The notes below the pieces were generated by a model. It saw only the letters and a list, made by a program, of their open reading frames with translations. It was not told where the DNA came from and ran no database searches. The position numbers and the translations under genes were made by a program. From Amborella trichopoda (Eukaryota; Streptophyta; Magnoliopsida; Amborellales; Amborellaceae), in the NCBI RefSeq assembly GCF_000471905.2, contig NW_006499705.1, positions 267,449-331,448 of the forward strand: a DNA stretch of 64,000 bases, given 5' to 3'. The first letter of the stretch is position 1. Every line of letters begins with the position of its first letter. Below are positions 13,061 to 23,661 of the stretch, in pieces.

Positions 13061-13735
13061 GAAAATATCATCATCATCATCAAAGCCTTTTCCCAACTAT
13101 TTAGGGTTGGCTACATGAATCCTGGTCTGCCATTCAGCTCTATCAAGGGTCATACCCTCAATGAAGCCATAAATTACCGTATCTTTTCTCACTACTTCCA
13201 AACATGTCCTTTTGAGCCTACCCCTTGTCCCTTTCGAGCCTTCCACTTGAACCAACTCACACCTCCTAACAAGTGCTTTACTGGGTCTGCGCTGTACATA
13301 ATCAGCCCACCTAAGTCTATGTTCTCTCATCTTAGCGCCTATTGGAGCCACACCTAAGCTCTCCCAAATATACTCTATCCCTTCTTGTCTTGTCACTCAT
13401 CCATCTCAATATCTTCATCTCAGCTACACTCATCCTATGGGTATGTTGTTTTTTGACCGCTCAACATTCCGAACCATAAAGCAAAGCTGGTCTCACAGTT
13501 GTCCTATAGAACTTCCTCTTCAACTTTATTGGTATGCGGCGATCACATAAAACTCCGATCTCACATCCCCACTTCGCCCACCCAGCTCTAATTCTATGTG
13601 CGACATTCTCCTCAATCTTTCTATTTTTCTGGAGTATCGATCCAAGATATCAAAAGTGAACACTTTTTGCCATTCCAAAATAATATGGCAAACCAAATTT
13701 AGAGGATTCCACAACACAGCAATTTAGGACACAAA
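13061..13735 (-). mobile_element. RTE-clade LINE 3' end, 5'-truncated
   Basis: Starts on the plus strand with a (TCA)n tail, the usual 3' end of plant RTE LINEs. On the minus strand the C-terminal ORF reads LGVAPIGAKMREHRLRWADY, VQRRPSKALVRR and DRAEWQTRIHVANPK, preceded by a degraded LYGSEC-stop-AVKKQHTH region. Stops and frameshifts make it dead. It is inserted in ASB intron 5. Confidence 0.85.
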
Positions 13736-13747
13736 GATGTAGAGGAT

Positions 13748-14800
13748 CATAATCATCATCATCAACCAAGCCTTATTCCAATTATTTGGAGTCGGCTACA
13801 TGAATCCTATTCCTCCATTCTTCTCTATCAAGGGACATATCCTCAATAAGACCAAAAATCATCATATCTTTTCTCATTACTTTTATCCATGTCCTTTTGA
13901 GCTTTTCCCTTGCCTTTTTAAAGCCTTCCACTTAAACCAAATCACAACTCCTATTGGGTGTTGCATTAGGTCTACATTGTACATGGTCAACCCACCAAAG
14001 TCTACTTTATCTTATCTTATCTCCTATTGAAGCCACACCCAAATTCCCTCGTATGTATTCATTCCGAATTCTATCATTTCTTGTCTTACCGCTCGTCCAT
14101 CTCAACATCCTCATCTCAGCTACGTCCATTTTATGAATATTGTTGTTTCTTGTCCACCCAACATTCCGTCCCATAAAGCATGGCTTATCTTACAGCCGTC
14201 TTATAGAACATCCCCTTCAGTATCAATGATATACGGTGAATCACATAAAACTCCAAATGCACATCTCCACTTCGTCCATTCAGCTCTAATTCTATGTGCG
14301 ACATCTTCCTTAAGCTCTCCATTCTCCTAGATTATTGACCCTAGATATAAATAGATATAAAAAACTATCTCTTTTAGGTATTTCTTGACTTTGAATCTTA
14401 AAGACTTTCATGTGTCTACTCCTAATATTACTAAATTTGCATTGCATATATTCTGTCTTAGATTGTAGAGCATCCCTTTGACGTTTTAACTTTGCGTTGA
14501 TACCACCTCTAGTCTCATCGATCAAAACTATGTCATTTGCAAACAATATACACCATGGTATCTCATCTTGTAGGAGCCTGGTTAACTCGGCCATAACTAA
14601 AACAAAGAGATATGAGCTCAACGTTGACCCTTGATGTAGGCCCATTGTTATTGAGAACTCACTTGACCCTCCACTACTTGTCCATAAACTAGTTAGTATT
14701 CCCTCATACATATTTCTCATTATGTCAATATCTTCTTTGTACATATCTCGCACTTTGTCAAGGATGTCAAGGATCATCTAAGGAAAACATCTAAGATCTG
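13748..14800 (-). mobile_element. RTE-clade LINE 3' part with RT motifs
   Basis: A second copy in the same orientation as 13061-13735, again beginning with (ATC)n. The minus strand at 14310-14777 encodes the reverse transcriptase core: GLHQGSTLSSYLFVLVMAEL, QDEIPWCILFANDIVLIDET and an AKLKRQRDALQSKT tract. The catalytic FADD motif is changed to FAND. Downstream it is frameshifted. 5'-truncated. Confidence 0.88.
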
Positions 14801-15245
14801 GAATGTACTATGTTGACATTTAGTGAACATAACTAGCAATCAATTTAGCAATATCTCATGATGGTGGATACGTTCCCATATCACATATATATATGTGGTT
14901 ATATTTCTAGAATAGCCAACACCAATGGTGAAATTTTCACTATAACATGCTCTTATTTATTCAAAAATGACTTTTGACTATGAATAGTTCATGTATTTTA
15001 GGAAGGGTATTTTTCCCTTTTTACAATCCCTGCAAAACTTAATTTCAAATTTAAAAAGATTCCTTCGACTTCTTGAATGATGAGTGTATCTCTAAAGCAA
15101 TTTAAAATTACAAATACTCAATATTTTCAAATAAGCTATGGTTAATGTAATTTGTATATTTGTAAGACCTTGTGTTGCCAAAAATTTAGTTTGGTGTATT
15201 CTAGAAATTCTAATTTCACCATTAATATGGTGTATTCTAGAATAT

Positions 15246-15290
15246 CACACACAAACACACACACGAGCACATGCGAACACACACACACGA
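15246..15290. repeat. (CA)n microsatellite, interrupted
   Basis: CA repeats broken by GAGCACATGCGAA, just outside the inverted-repeat arm that begins at 15300. Confidence 0.85.
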
Positions 15291-15299
15291 TTGAATCTA

Positions 15300-15555
15300 A
15301 TGTTCTTGCTATATGAAAGATTACCTTCTTAGAACTGATGATGAACAAAAATCAGAATCTTAGTGAAAACTAATTATTCCATTGATTAGTTGACATGCAT
15401 AAAACACTTGATTTCTGAATAATACGGATTTATGCAAATCTAAGAGGTACATACTTTTTCTTTACCATTTTGCAGTATTGGGGGACTTGGTGCTACCTTG
15501 AGGTGTACCAAAATGATGAGCCAACTGTAGCAAAGATCAGAAGGTTTTCATTTTC
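15300..15555 (+). pseudogene. ASB: Inverted duplicate of ASB exon 3 and flanking introns
   Basis: On the plus strand this repeats the minus-strand segment 16383-16635: same flank ('attagttgacatgcat', 'atctaagaggtacata'), same TTTTGCAG acceptor, then an exon 3 copy reading EVYQNDEPTVAKIRR. The start of the exon copy has an indel, so it is out of frame. It lies in intron 5, antisense to the gene, about 830 bp from the other arm. Confidence 0.88.
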
Positions 15556-16056
15556 TTCTTTCCCTTGGTTGTCATATGTTTATGTGTTTGACCTTATTGT
15601 CATTGTTTGATTCTGAATGATTTCTAAACATCTTAACTCACTTTGATGTGAAGTACTACGGTCCCCAGTTAAGGTCGATGTGCAGTTTTATACTTGTAAT
15701 GAAGCAGGTACTTGGTTTATTGGTTTTTCAAACTGTCAATTTTCACCAATGCCAGTATTGGTCAAGTGAGGCCCTTGGAGGAGAACTTTCTTCTTGATGT
15801 TGGAGGCAAGATATTTTTTTGGCTCTCCTGAGATTTCTCTCTAAAACCTTTGCAGGTCGTGATTTTGTTGCATATTGTTTAACAAAATAGTAAGAGTATA
15901 AAGATAGGCACACAATTCACGGAAAAAAAAGAAAAGAACATATATTGCTTTTGAATTCACAAAATTTTGTGATGCCATTTAATAAAGTAGATAGGATGAA
16001 AGAAAATAGTAGGAGTGCCTTTTAGTTGAAATAGACAATGATATAGAACCTCTTAC

Positions 16057-16167
16057 CTCCATGGGCCTCTTCCATACATTGCAGGCCCATACACACCCCA
16101 AACAGAGGAAGCTCTGGCCCTAGCTCAAGCACACTTTGAAGTGATATCCCTGAATCCTGTGGAGTAC
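16057..16167 (-). pseudogene. ASB: ASB exon 5: catalytic cysteine exon
   Basis: 111 nt between GACAG and GTAAG sites. It encodes TPQDSGISLQSVLELGPELP followed by LFGVCMGLQCMEEAHG. The Cys in GVCMGLQC is the nucleophile of the GATase triad in this family, so the active-site nucleophile codon is conserved. No frameshift is present here. Confidence 0.95.
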
Positions 16168-16253
16168 CTGTCAAGAAAGAGTTTTTTATAGTGTAAAATA
16201 ATCATAAATATTATTTTATAAGTATTCACAAGCACATGGGAAAAATATCTTAC

Positions 16254-16290
16254 CAGGTCCAGGCGAAATAAGTACTCCTCAGTCCTTCTC
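16254..16290 (-). pseudogene. ASB: ASB exon 4 with in-frame TGA
   Basis: 37 nt reading E-K-D-stop-GVLISPGPG, acceptor TTAAG, donor GTAAG. The stop TGA occupies the Arg position of the family's NPRGVLISPGPG, which a single C-to-T change in CGA would explain. This is the first disabling lesion in the gene. Confidence 0.9.
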
Positions 16291-16382
16291 CTTAACAAGA
16301 CAGAACATAATCAGTTAGAATCAAACAAAGATGACAAGGTCAGACACATAAAATATGACAACCAACAGAAAGAAAAAAAAAT

Positions 16383-16635
16383 AATGAAACCCTTCTGATC
16401 TCAGCAACGGAGAGCTCATCATTTCGGTACACCTCAAAGGCAGCACCAAGTTTGCCCAAGCACTGCAAAATGGTAAAGAAAAATTATGTACCTCTTAGAT
16501 ATGCAAAAATCCATATTGTTAAGAAATATAGCGTTATATGCATGTCAACTAATTAATGGCATGGTTAGTTTTCACTAAGGCTCTGTTTTTTGTTCATCAG
16601 TTCTAAGCAGGAAATCTCTCACATAGAAAGAACAT
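16383..16635 (-). repeat. Second arm of the exon 3 inverted repeat
   Basis: Contains the in-order exon 3 (16391-16462) plus about 170 bp of intron 2. Reverse-complement identity to 15300-15555 is high by eye across exon and intron. Exons 4 and 5 lie in the loop between the arms. Confidence 0.88.
16391..16462 (-). pseudogene. ASB: ASB exon 3
   Basis: 24 codons between a TTTTGCAG acceptor and a weak GTTTC donor: LGKLGAAFEVYRNDELSVAE plus IRR, preceded by Cys where the family has Tyr. It aligns without gaps to the FEVYRNDELTVEEL region of plant ASB. The exon and its flanks are part of an inverted repeat whose other arm is at 15300-15555. Confidence 0.93.
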
Positions 16636-16694
16636 CACCTTCAGTTGTGTGAGGGGTAAAGGGAGAAACTCGTGCCAGTGGCCAGATTTAAATG

Positions 16695-16826
16695 GGTGGT
16701 GAGTAGCACAAAACATGGCTTCTCTTCCAATTTTATGTGGAATGAAACAGTGCTTGATAAAAAAAGAGGGTGGTGAGTACCACAAAATATGGTTTCTCTT
16801 CCTATTTTATGCGGAATGATACAGGA
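16695..16826. repeat. Two units of about 57 bp, 74-bp spacing
   Basis: 'gggtggtgagtagcacaaaa' at 16695 and 'gggtggtgagtaccacaaaa' at 16769 begin near-identical units, each ending 'ggaatgaaacag' or a variant. In ASB intron 2, just before the gypsy integrase fragment. Confidence 0.85.
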
Positions 16827-16859
16827 AAGCTCATGATGACCAGCACAGATATTTTCTTT

Positions 16860-17830
16860 TGTCATTGGACTAGGAAGAGAAGTACCAATGGATTATGGGT
16901 TTCTTAAGTACTGGCATGCTCCCCATGGGTCGCCACTTATCCATCAAGCTGATTAGAGAGGGGCACACTCTTCGGGAAGTGACTCAGGATGCTAGATTCA
17001 CAAGGAGATTTTGGCAGTACTTGTTTGAGTTGATGGGCACAAAGCTAAACTTCTCGACTAGTAACCACCCTCAAAGAGATGGTCAGATTGAGAGAGTGAA
17101 TGAGATATTGTAGGACTACCTCTGTCACTATGAGACTGCCAACCAGCATAATTCTGTTAACTTGCTTACTTGACCTAGTTTTGCTACAATTTACATCACA
17201 GTTTTTCAATTGGGAAGAGCACCTTTGAGATGGCCACAGATCGGTAGCCTCTGGTTCCACATGATATGGTCTGCAACAAGGACAATTGTGATGATTTGCA
17301 GCCTTGAGATTGGCCAAAAGAAAGGGCTGAGCATCTTAAAGAGGCAAGTGACTATCTCAACCGAGCCGTTCAATGCATGAAGAAGTATGTTGATGCCGGT
17401 TGCCAACACCTTGAGTTTCAGGAGGGGGATTGGGTGATGTTCAAGCTTAGCCCCCCAAATTTGGAAGAATATCAGCATCGTGATGGTGCACGCCGTGGCT
17501 TAATCCAGTGATATGATGGTCTTTTTGAGGTGACCTGGTGGATAGGAAAGCAGGCCTACCTCTTGAACCTCCCTAACCTGATCAAGAGTTTCTTGAAGCC
17601 CTATCATCTCGACGAGGATGAGACACCTCCATGAGTGAGGACCTAGTTCGCACTAGAGGTCGAGGCCATCCTGCCATGACGGGTATTGGGGCAAAGCAGA
17701 AAGAATCAAAGTATTGAGTTTCTGGTCAAGTGGAAGGGCTTGACGGAAGAGGAAGCTAGCTGGGAAAAGGATATGGCCCTGTGGGATTACGAGGGTTTGG
17801 TTCGGAGTTCTTAGCGGGACTCCCGATGAG
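16860..17830 (+). mobile_element. Ty3-gypsy chromovirus fragment: integrase end and chromodomain
   Basis: Reads in broken frames as integrase core (DARFTRRFWQYLFELMGTKL, NHPQRDGQIERVNEIL), then the C-terminal domain (EFQEGDWVMFKLSPP, RRGLIQ-stop-YDGLFEV, FLKPYH) and a chromodomain (EFLVKWKGLTEEEASWEKDM, 17700-17810). The order and motifs are those of plant chromovirus pol C-termini. It contains many stops and sits in intron 2 of the ASB pseudogene, on the opposite strand to it. Confidence 0.9.
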
Positions 17831-17864
17831 GTCATTAGGTTCTCATGGTTTTTTTTGTTTTTAT

Positions 17865-18300
17865 TTTTCTTTGGGTGGGGGGAGGGGGGGGAGTGTTTTT
17901 GCTTGTCAGACCCCTAACTTGGTGCCTGTGTGCTAATTGAAGGTATTGAGTGTGAACATCCCTTGGTGCAGGAAACAATTGAAGACATGACCTGGTAGTC
18001 CAGTTAGAATTTGTGCTGTTTTAATGTACAGAATCACCACTTCTGGTGGTCCAGGTCATTTATCAACAAACCTCTATGAGGAGGGAACCCAAGCCAGGAA
18101 CACTCTTGGATTGATATTAGTTCTGAACCCTGTGGGATACATGTAGACAAAAGCCAACATTGCTGATCCTTTCAAATTTTGCCTTCTAAACACTTCTTTG
18201 CACTTTTAGCTTCACCTTTTTAAAGAATCTGTCCATCAGCCCTACTCGTTCACTGGAACATCTCTCATCAATTTACCATCTTACTGTCAGTTTCATCATG
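17865..18300 (+). mobile_element. Polypurine tract and LTR-like segment between gypsy pieces
   Basis: The G-rich run 'gggtggggggaggggggg' at 17873-17890 follows the chromodomain by about 60 bp, where a chromovirus polypurine tract would lie. The next roughly 400 bp are non-coding and lead into gag. It is probably a remnant LTR and leader. A matching second LTR was not found, so the boundaries are uncertain. Confidence 0.45.
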
Positions 18301-19010
18301 TTCGAGCTCAATCAATTTCAAACTCCAAGGAAACAAGTTCAGTCAATTTGTGTCTACCATCAATTCGGTCTGAAGCTAGTTTGGCAATTGTCTTGGAAAG
18401 GAACTTAGAGGTTGCTATTGCTGCCTTAACCGAAATGTTCACAGGAAACATTCACACATTGATGGCCCTGCACAACTCCCCAAGTGTCCTCAAACCAACA
18501 AGGGTCCGAGTGCCTAAGCCTAAGCCATTTGGGGGACCTAAGAATGCTATGGAGCTGGAAAATTCATTTGAGTTATGGAGCACTACTTCTTCCTGCTCAT
18601 GCCCAAGAAGAGGATCAAGTGAACCTAACCACCATGTGCCTCATAGGAGATACCATGCCCTGGTGGAGGACAAGGGCCATAGACAGCTCGAAACCTCCCC
18701 TTGTTAGTTGAAGGACCTCAAGGAGTTGAAAGAGCAATTATGGCCTAGAAATGCTTCCTGGATTGCAGGGAAGGCTTTGAGGAAGTTCAAGCACACTATT
18801 GTGCTAGAGTGTGTTAAACAATTCTCAAGCCTCATGCTTGACATAAACAACATGCCTAAGGAGGACAAGCACTTCAACTTCATGACTGAATTGTAGTCAC
18901 AGGTTCAGGCTGAACTAAGACAAGAAGGGGCGAAGGACCTACCTACAACTGTGGCTGTGGCTGTGGCTGTGCCTGTGCCTGTGCCGAGAGCCTAATGAAT
19001 ATAAGCTCAA
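18300..19010 (+). mobile_element. Ty3-gypsy gag fragment
   Basis: Frames joined by eye give VRVPKPKPFGGPKNAMELEN, then a WWRTR motif, LKELKEQLWPRNASWIAGKA, and a C-terminal KQFSSLMLDINNMPKEDKHF, the typical retrotransposon gag_2 arrangement. A GCFIFKGPIRAKDC remnant of the zinc knuckle follows near 19140. Stops and frameshifts make it inactive. Confidence 0.85.
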
Positions 19011-19301
19011 TGCCTCAAAGGAGGGTTCATTGGCGAAGCAAGGGGAAAGGCTATGGGAAGAAAGCTAGTGGAGACCCAAAGCCACAGGCGATAGGAGGGG
19101 TCTTTTAGCAAGATAGTAGCCAGGAAGGACTTCTCAGGTTGCTTCATTTTCAAGGGCCCCATTAGAGCTAAGGACTGCTTGGAGGCCCCTAAACGTTGTC
19201 GGATCAATCCATGAGTAGGAGGGAGAGGTCGTGAGACCACTCCTCACTAAATTCATGTGATGCAAAGGGTGGTAAAGTAGAACTCCATAAAAGGTGGCCT
19301 C

Positions 19302-19505
19302 ATGTACATGAAGGTCACCTTGAATGGAAGGGTGATGAAAGCTATGGTGGAGACAGGTGCCACCCACAATCTATTGTCAGATCGAGAGGCTGATCCACTA
19401 AGCCTCACACTGGCTGGGGACATTAGTAAAATGAAGGTGGTGAACTTGGTGGCCAAGTCAGTTGTAGGAATAGTCAAGGAGGTGTTCGCTAAAGTGGGAA
19501 TTTGA
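19302..19505 (+). mobile_element. Ty3-gypsy aspartic protease fragment
   Basis: 67 codons: VKVTLNGRVMKAMVETGATH then NLLSDREAD. The family's catalytic DTGATH is ETGATH here, so the active-site Asp is lost. It follows gag and precedes RT as expected. Confidence 0.88.
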
Positions 19506-20590
19506 ATGGGAGGATTTCGTTGATGGCACCTTTGGATGAATTTAAGGTTATTCTTCGACTAGATTTCTGGATGATGGCCTAGGAATCTGTTGTGCTGCAC
19601 CTTGGTGTGGTGGCCATCATGGACAAACAGTGCCCCTGCATGGTCCATGCGGCTTGCATGGAAAAGGGGAAGGCGTTATCTATGTTGCAGCTAAAGACAA
19701 TGTCATAGCAAGGCCATGCCACCTATCTTGTGGCCTCGTTGACCAAGGAGATTGGAGAAGGACTCATGGTGCATCCTGCAATCATGAGGCTCTTAGAGGA
19801 GTACAACAATCTGATGCCTCGAGATCTCCCTAAGACACTGCATCCACCACCTGCCGTGAATCAGTGCATATAGCTCAAAATTGGTGTGCACCCACCAGCT
19901 AAGGCCCCTTATAACATGGCCCCCTAGGAGTTGTTAGAACTACGAAGCCAATTGGATGTTGGGATGATCCAACCATTCAAATCTCCTTTTGGTGCACTGG
20001 TGTTGTTTCAAAGGAAGCAGGATGGTTTGTTGAGAATATGTGTGGACTATCATGCCCTAAACAACTGCAACATCAAGAATCGCTACCCACTATCCTTGAT
20101 CAGTGATCTATTTGACTGATTAGCCAAGGACAGGGTCTTCAATAAGCTAAACCTGTGCTGAGAGTATTGGCAAGTCCGCATCGCAAAAGGGGGTCAAGAG
20201 AAAACTCCTTGTGTAACCCTTTATGTGTCATTGGAGTTCATTGTAATGTTGTTTAGGCAAACTAATGCCCCGCCACTTTTTTGACATCCTATCAATGATG
20301 TTTTTAGGAAGTACATCGACGTATTGGTGTTCAGTTATTGTATATTTAGATGACATAACTGTGTATAACGAGACCTTAGATGACCATATCAAGCATCTAA
20401 GGCTGGTGTTGGATAGGTTGAAGGCAAAACAGTTGTATGTAAAGCTTGAAAATTGCATCTTTGCCAAGGAGGAGATCCTATTCATTGGGCAGAAGGTCGG
20501 TCGAGAGGTGATTGACATGGATGATCAAAAGGTTTGCGCCACCCTTGACTCGCTTATGAACAACGGATATTGGAGGGTATTGCTCTACTA
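19506..20590 (+). mobile_element. Ty3-gypsy reverse transcriptase fragment
   Basis: Begins with the linker (MAPLDEFKVILRLDFW) and then [61 protein letters not shown] and ENCIFAKEEILFIGQKVG. The YLDD catalytic box is intact but stops occur, for example after DLFD. It ends abruptly near 20590, with RNase H and the integrase N-terminus missing. Confidence 0.9.
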
Positions 20591-20719
20591 AGAAAGTGTG
20601 AAGTGTAAATATGCTTCAACATGCAAAATGAGAAAACAGTATTATTCCATTAAGGCAACAAGCAGAGCCGATTCTAACTGTATTCCTAACAGCCCTTTTT
20701 TTACAAATTCGGGATCATT

Positions 20720-22075
20720 TGTTTTTTTTTGGAAAATGGTAATTGAATAATATATAGATAAATATGTACAAAAATTCCTGATGACAAGTGAGAGAAAGGC
20801 AGCCCACAAATTGGGAGCTCCTTTACAAAAATAATGATAAAGTAACCAAGCAAAAAAGAATGCTTAAAGAACTGTGGATTAACATAGCCCAAAAAGAATT
20901 ATGTAGGAGTAAGACTTAGGAGGAGGGCAGCAAAGTCCGAGAAAATACAAAGGGAAGGGAAGATGGGGGAAAAGGCATGAGGGTGCCATAGGAGAGGGGA
21001 AAGAGTGAGAAGGAGGCCTTCCCACATGTCGGGTGCTCCGAGAAATCTTAGTAGCAGCCCACAGTCGAGGTACTCGGAGTGAGAAAAGAAAGAGGCATCC
21101 CACATTTCTCAAGTGCTCAAAGGGACTTTTGAAAAATTTAAGATAAAGGGGAGAGGGAGATAGCTAAGAAAGAGCAAGGAGAGAAGAGGGGAAAAGAGTA
21201 CGGTGGGGGGGAGAAAGAGAGAAAGCTCAGAAGAGGGCCTTCTATTTGGGTGGTCCAGAAAAACTCAAGATGAAGGAGAAAGAGAAAGGGCACAGAAAGA
21301 AGGGGGAAACGATAGGGGATTTGGAGAAAGACAGAAGGGTAATGAGAGAGGAAGTTAAGAGGATAGAGATGCCAAGCGAGAGAAAAAAAAGGAGAGGGAG
21401 GGGAAGGAGACGGAGAAAAGGAAGAGAAAATAGAAGACAGAGTAACGTCAGTAGAAAAGACAACAAAAGCCAGTGGAAGCAGATGTCCATAAAAAACTAG
21501 AATGCTGGGAGCCCCCATGCTCAAAGTTCCCTCCTTGGTTAACATGTATGCCTCTGAATTAGCTTCTTGACAAATATGAAGGAAGTCAACTCGAAGATGC
21601 CTGCAAAGATGAAAATATGCAGTCAAATACAGGATCAAGAGGCTAAGGACTCTGGTTCGATCTATTGGCCCAGCAGGTAATGTTAGTACTATCACCTTCC
21701 ACCATGAGAGACTCACCCCAACTTGGGTCATACCTAGACAAACCGTTCAGCTGGGCATTGGCCTCGACCCAGGTGCCGTCACCTATGCCAAGGTAACCTG
21801 AGACGGATGACAAAATAGGGCCGCTCATATCTTGGAATAAACCCCTGAAACCACAGGGACCCAGGTTTCCATGGGAGCAGTCATCAAAGTTAAGTTTGAT
21901 GGAACCTTCAGCAAGTGGGATCCATAAGGAAAAGCAAGAGGGTGTTGGAGTTTGTAGTTGATTGTAGTCAGTCAGTGTGAGAGAAAGTCCACCTAGGTCA
22001 GATGTTTGAGAGGCTTGAAATTGAATGCCCAAAAAATGGTAAAGTTTCAAGCATTCCCTGCTAAGTTCACCTTGG
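20720..22075 (-). mobile_element. L1-type LINE 3' end with RNase H domain
   Basis: A T-run at 20722-20730 marks a poly(A) tail on the minus strand. The 3' region (20740-21500) is GA-rich and repeats a 'ggtgctcc' unit. Upstream, 21643-22050 encodes an RNase H-like (RVT_3) domain: EGSIKLNFDDCSHGNLGPCG, GDGTWVEANAQLNGLSRYD and LMVEGDSTNI, and a second frame gives HICQEANSEAYMLTKEGT. The acidic residue of NFDGCS is kept as NFDDCS. It is 5'-truncated and lies in ASB intron 2. Confidence 0.82.
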
Positions 22076-22079
22076 TATT

Positions 22080-23400
22080 TAGTTCCCCTTTGGAGAGCCT
22101 CAAATTACATTAGATAATAACTACACTAATGCTAGAACTCAAAGTCAAATCATCACTCAAGAAAGCAGAAAGAATATAAATACACATGATCTCATATTGC
22201 ATGCAGAACCATTCTCATCTTCAGGGGATCAAATAAATCATGGTATGTATGTCTCATTTAGCTACTCTTCAAATTAGCCTCATTTTATCCTTCAGTAGTA
22301 TTATACCCACTGCCTATGTCCAACTATATCATATGTATTAAATAATCATGTAAAATCTGCATTACTGATAAATTGCTCTGAAACAGAGGAAACCTCAACT
22401 AAAAAAATATTACAAACCAAACTCCTATGAAACCAAATTATTAGCTAAAGACTGACAATTCCAAACTGTAACACAAAGAACTAGATCCTAACTATTATGA
22501 ATAGGATTGCAAAAACAGTAATCCATACTCATAACATTTAAATGGTAAATAGCTTATGAACTGGAGATCACTTATGAAGTCATATATAAACCAAAACAAA
22601 AGTGAAACAAAGATTAATCAAAAGAAAATAGCAAAGAATTCTATGTAAAACACAATATAATCATAAGAGATGTTGGAAAACTGGACGAGTCCGACTCATG
22701 CATGTGTGAGTTACTCAGACTCAGCACGCTGCTGTTTCGGTAACCAAACAAATGGGAACTGGCCTATTCTGGCTTATTACCAATATTTTGTTATTTTTTG
22801 TTTGGACTCAGCAGAATTCCTGGTGGACTCCACTGAGGCTGTCACACCTGACTCGGGCTTGGGACCCTAGCAAGTCATGACCCAAGTCCTTGTTTTTTAA
22901 AACTGCTCATAAAAATAAACAAAGAATTTAGTTAACATGAGATCATTTATAAAGCATATAAAACCAATACAAAGCTATATCAGTGATATACAATGCCAAA
23001 GAATAAAAAATACCGAAGAATATAAATCAGAAGTAAAATACAAAAGAATTCCATACAAAATCCGACATACCAGTAAGAATAAACATATCAATTAGGACAT
23101 GAACTTGAAATCATTGATGAAACCATACAAAACGTGATTGATAAAAGTGACACGCAAATGTTAATAAACCCATAAAGAATCCAATTCAAAGAGTTGACAT
23201 GCAAATATTAATCAGAAGCAAATAGCAAAGATTCGTCTATAGAGCCAACATATCCAGAACAATAAACACAGAAATTAGTTCAGGAAATAGAGATCATTGA
23301 TAAAATCATACAAAACATAATTAAAGAAGAAAAAAGCGACATGCAAAGATTAATCAGAAGCAATTAGCAAGGAATTCTATATGAAACCCAAAAGATTCGC
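22080..23400. other. ASB intron 2, TE-free part
   Basis: AT-rich with repeated 'aagattaatcagaagcaa' and 'aaagaattc' motifs spaced irregularly between 22610 and 23380, suggesting an old degenerate tandem array. No gene is seen. Confidence 0.45.
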
Positions 23401-23422
23401 ATGTTTTATCGTTGCATCATAC

Positions 23423-23577
23423 CTGGCAAAGGTTATAAGTGAAACTATCATAGTTATCAATCACGATAATCGGATTAACTGAACTACTGTCCTTAATTTG
23501 ATCCTTAGATAATCCCACTTCAGTCATGGTCGAGGCTCTAAGAGGCCCAATAGATTCGAAGCTAAGCGATCCCATAC
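23423..23577 (-). pseudogene. ASB: ASB exon 2: N-terminal amidotransferase strand
   Basis: 155 nt, two bases plus 51 codons. It encodes a variable linker and then NPIIVIDNYDSFTYNLCQ, the signature that opens plant ASB and other class I GATase domains. The donor is GTATG directly after the CAG of Gln. The frame is intact. The next exon lies almost 7 kb away because intron 2 is filled with TEs. Confidence 0.95.
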
Positions 23578-23661
23578 CTGAATATTTAGAGAGAGAGAGT
23601 TAGAGGGGAAAATGCCCTGACAGTAAAATGAAGATCGAATGAGAGAAAAGGGATTTCTCAC

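Noticed and set aside
21138-21731. 197-codon minus-strand frame
   Set aside because: Mostly translation of GA-rich LINE 3' region; only its first third contains an RNase H scrap, already annotated with the LINE.
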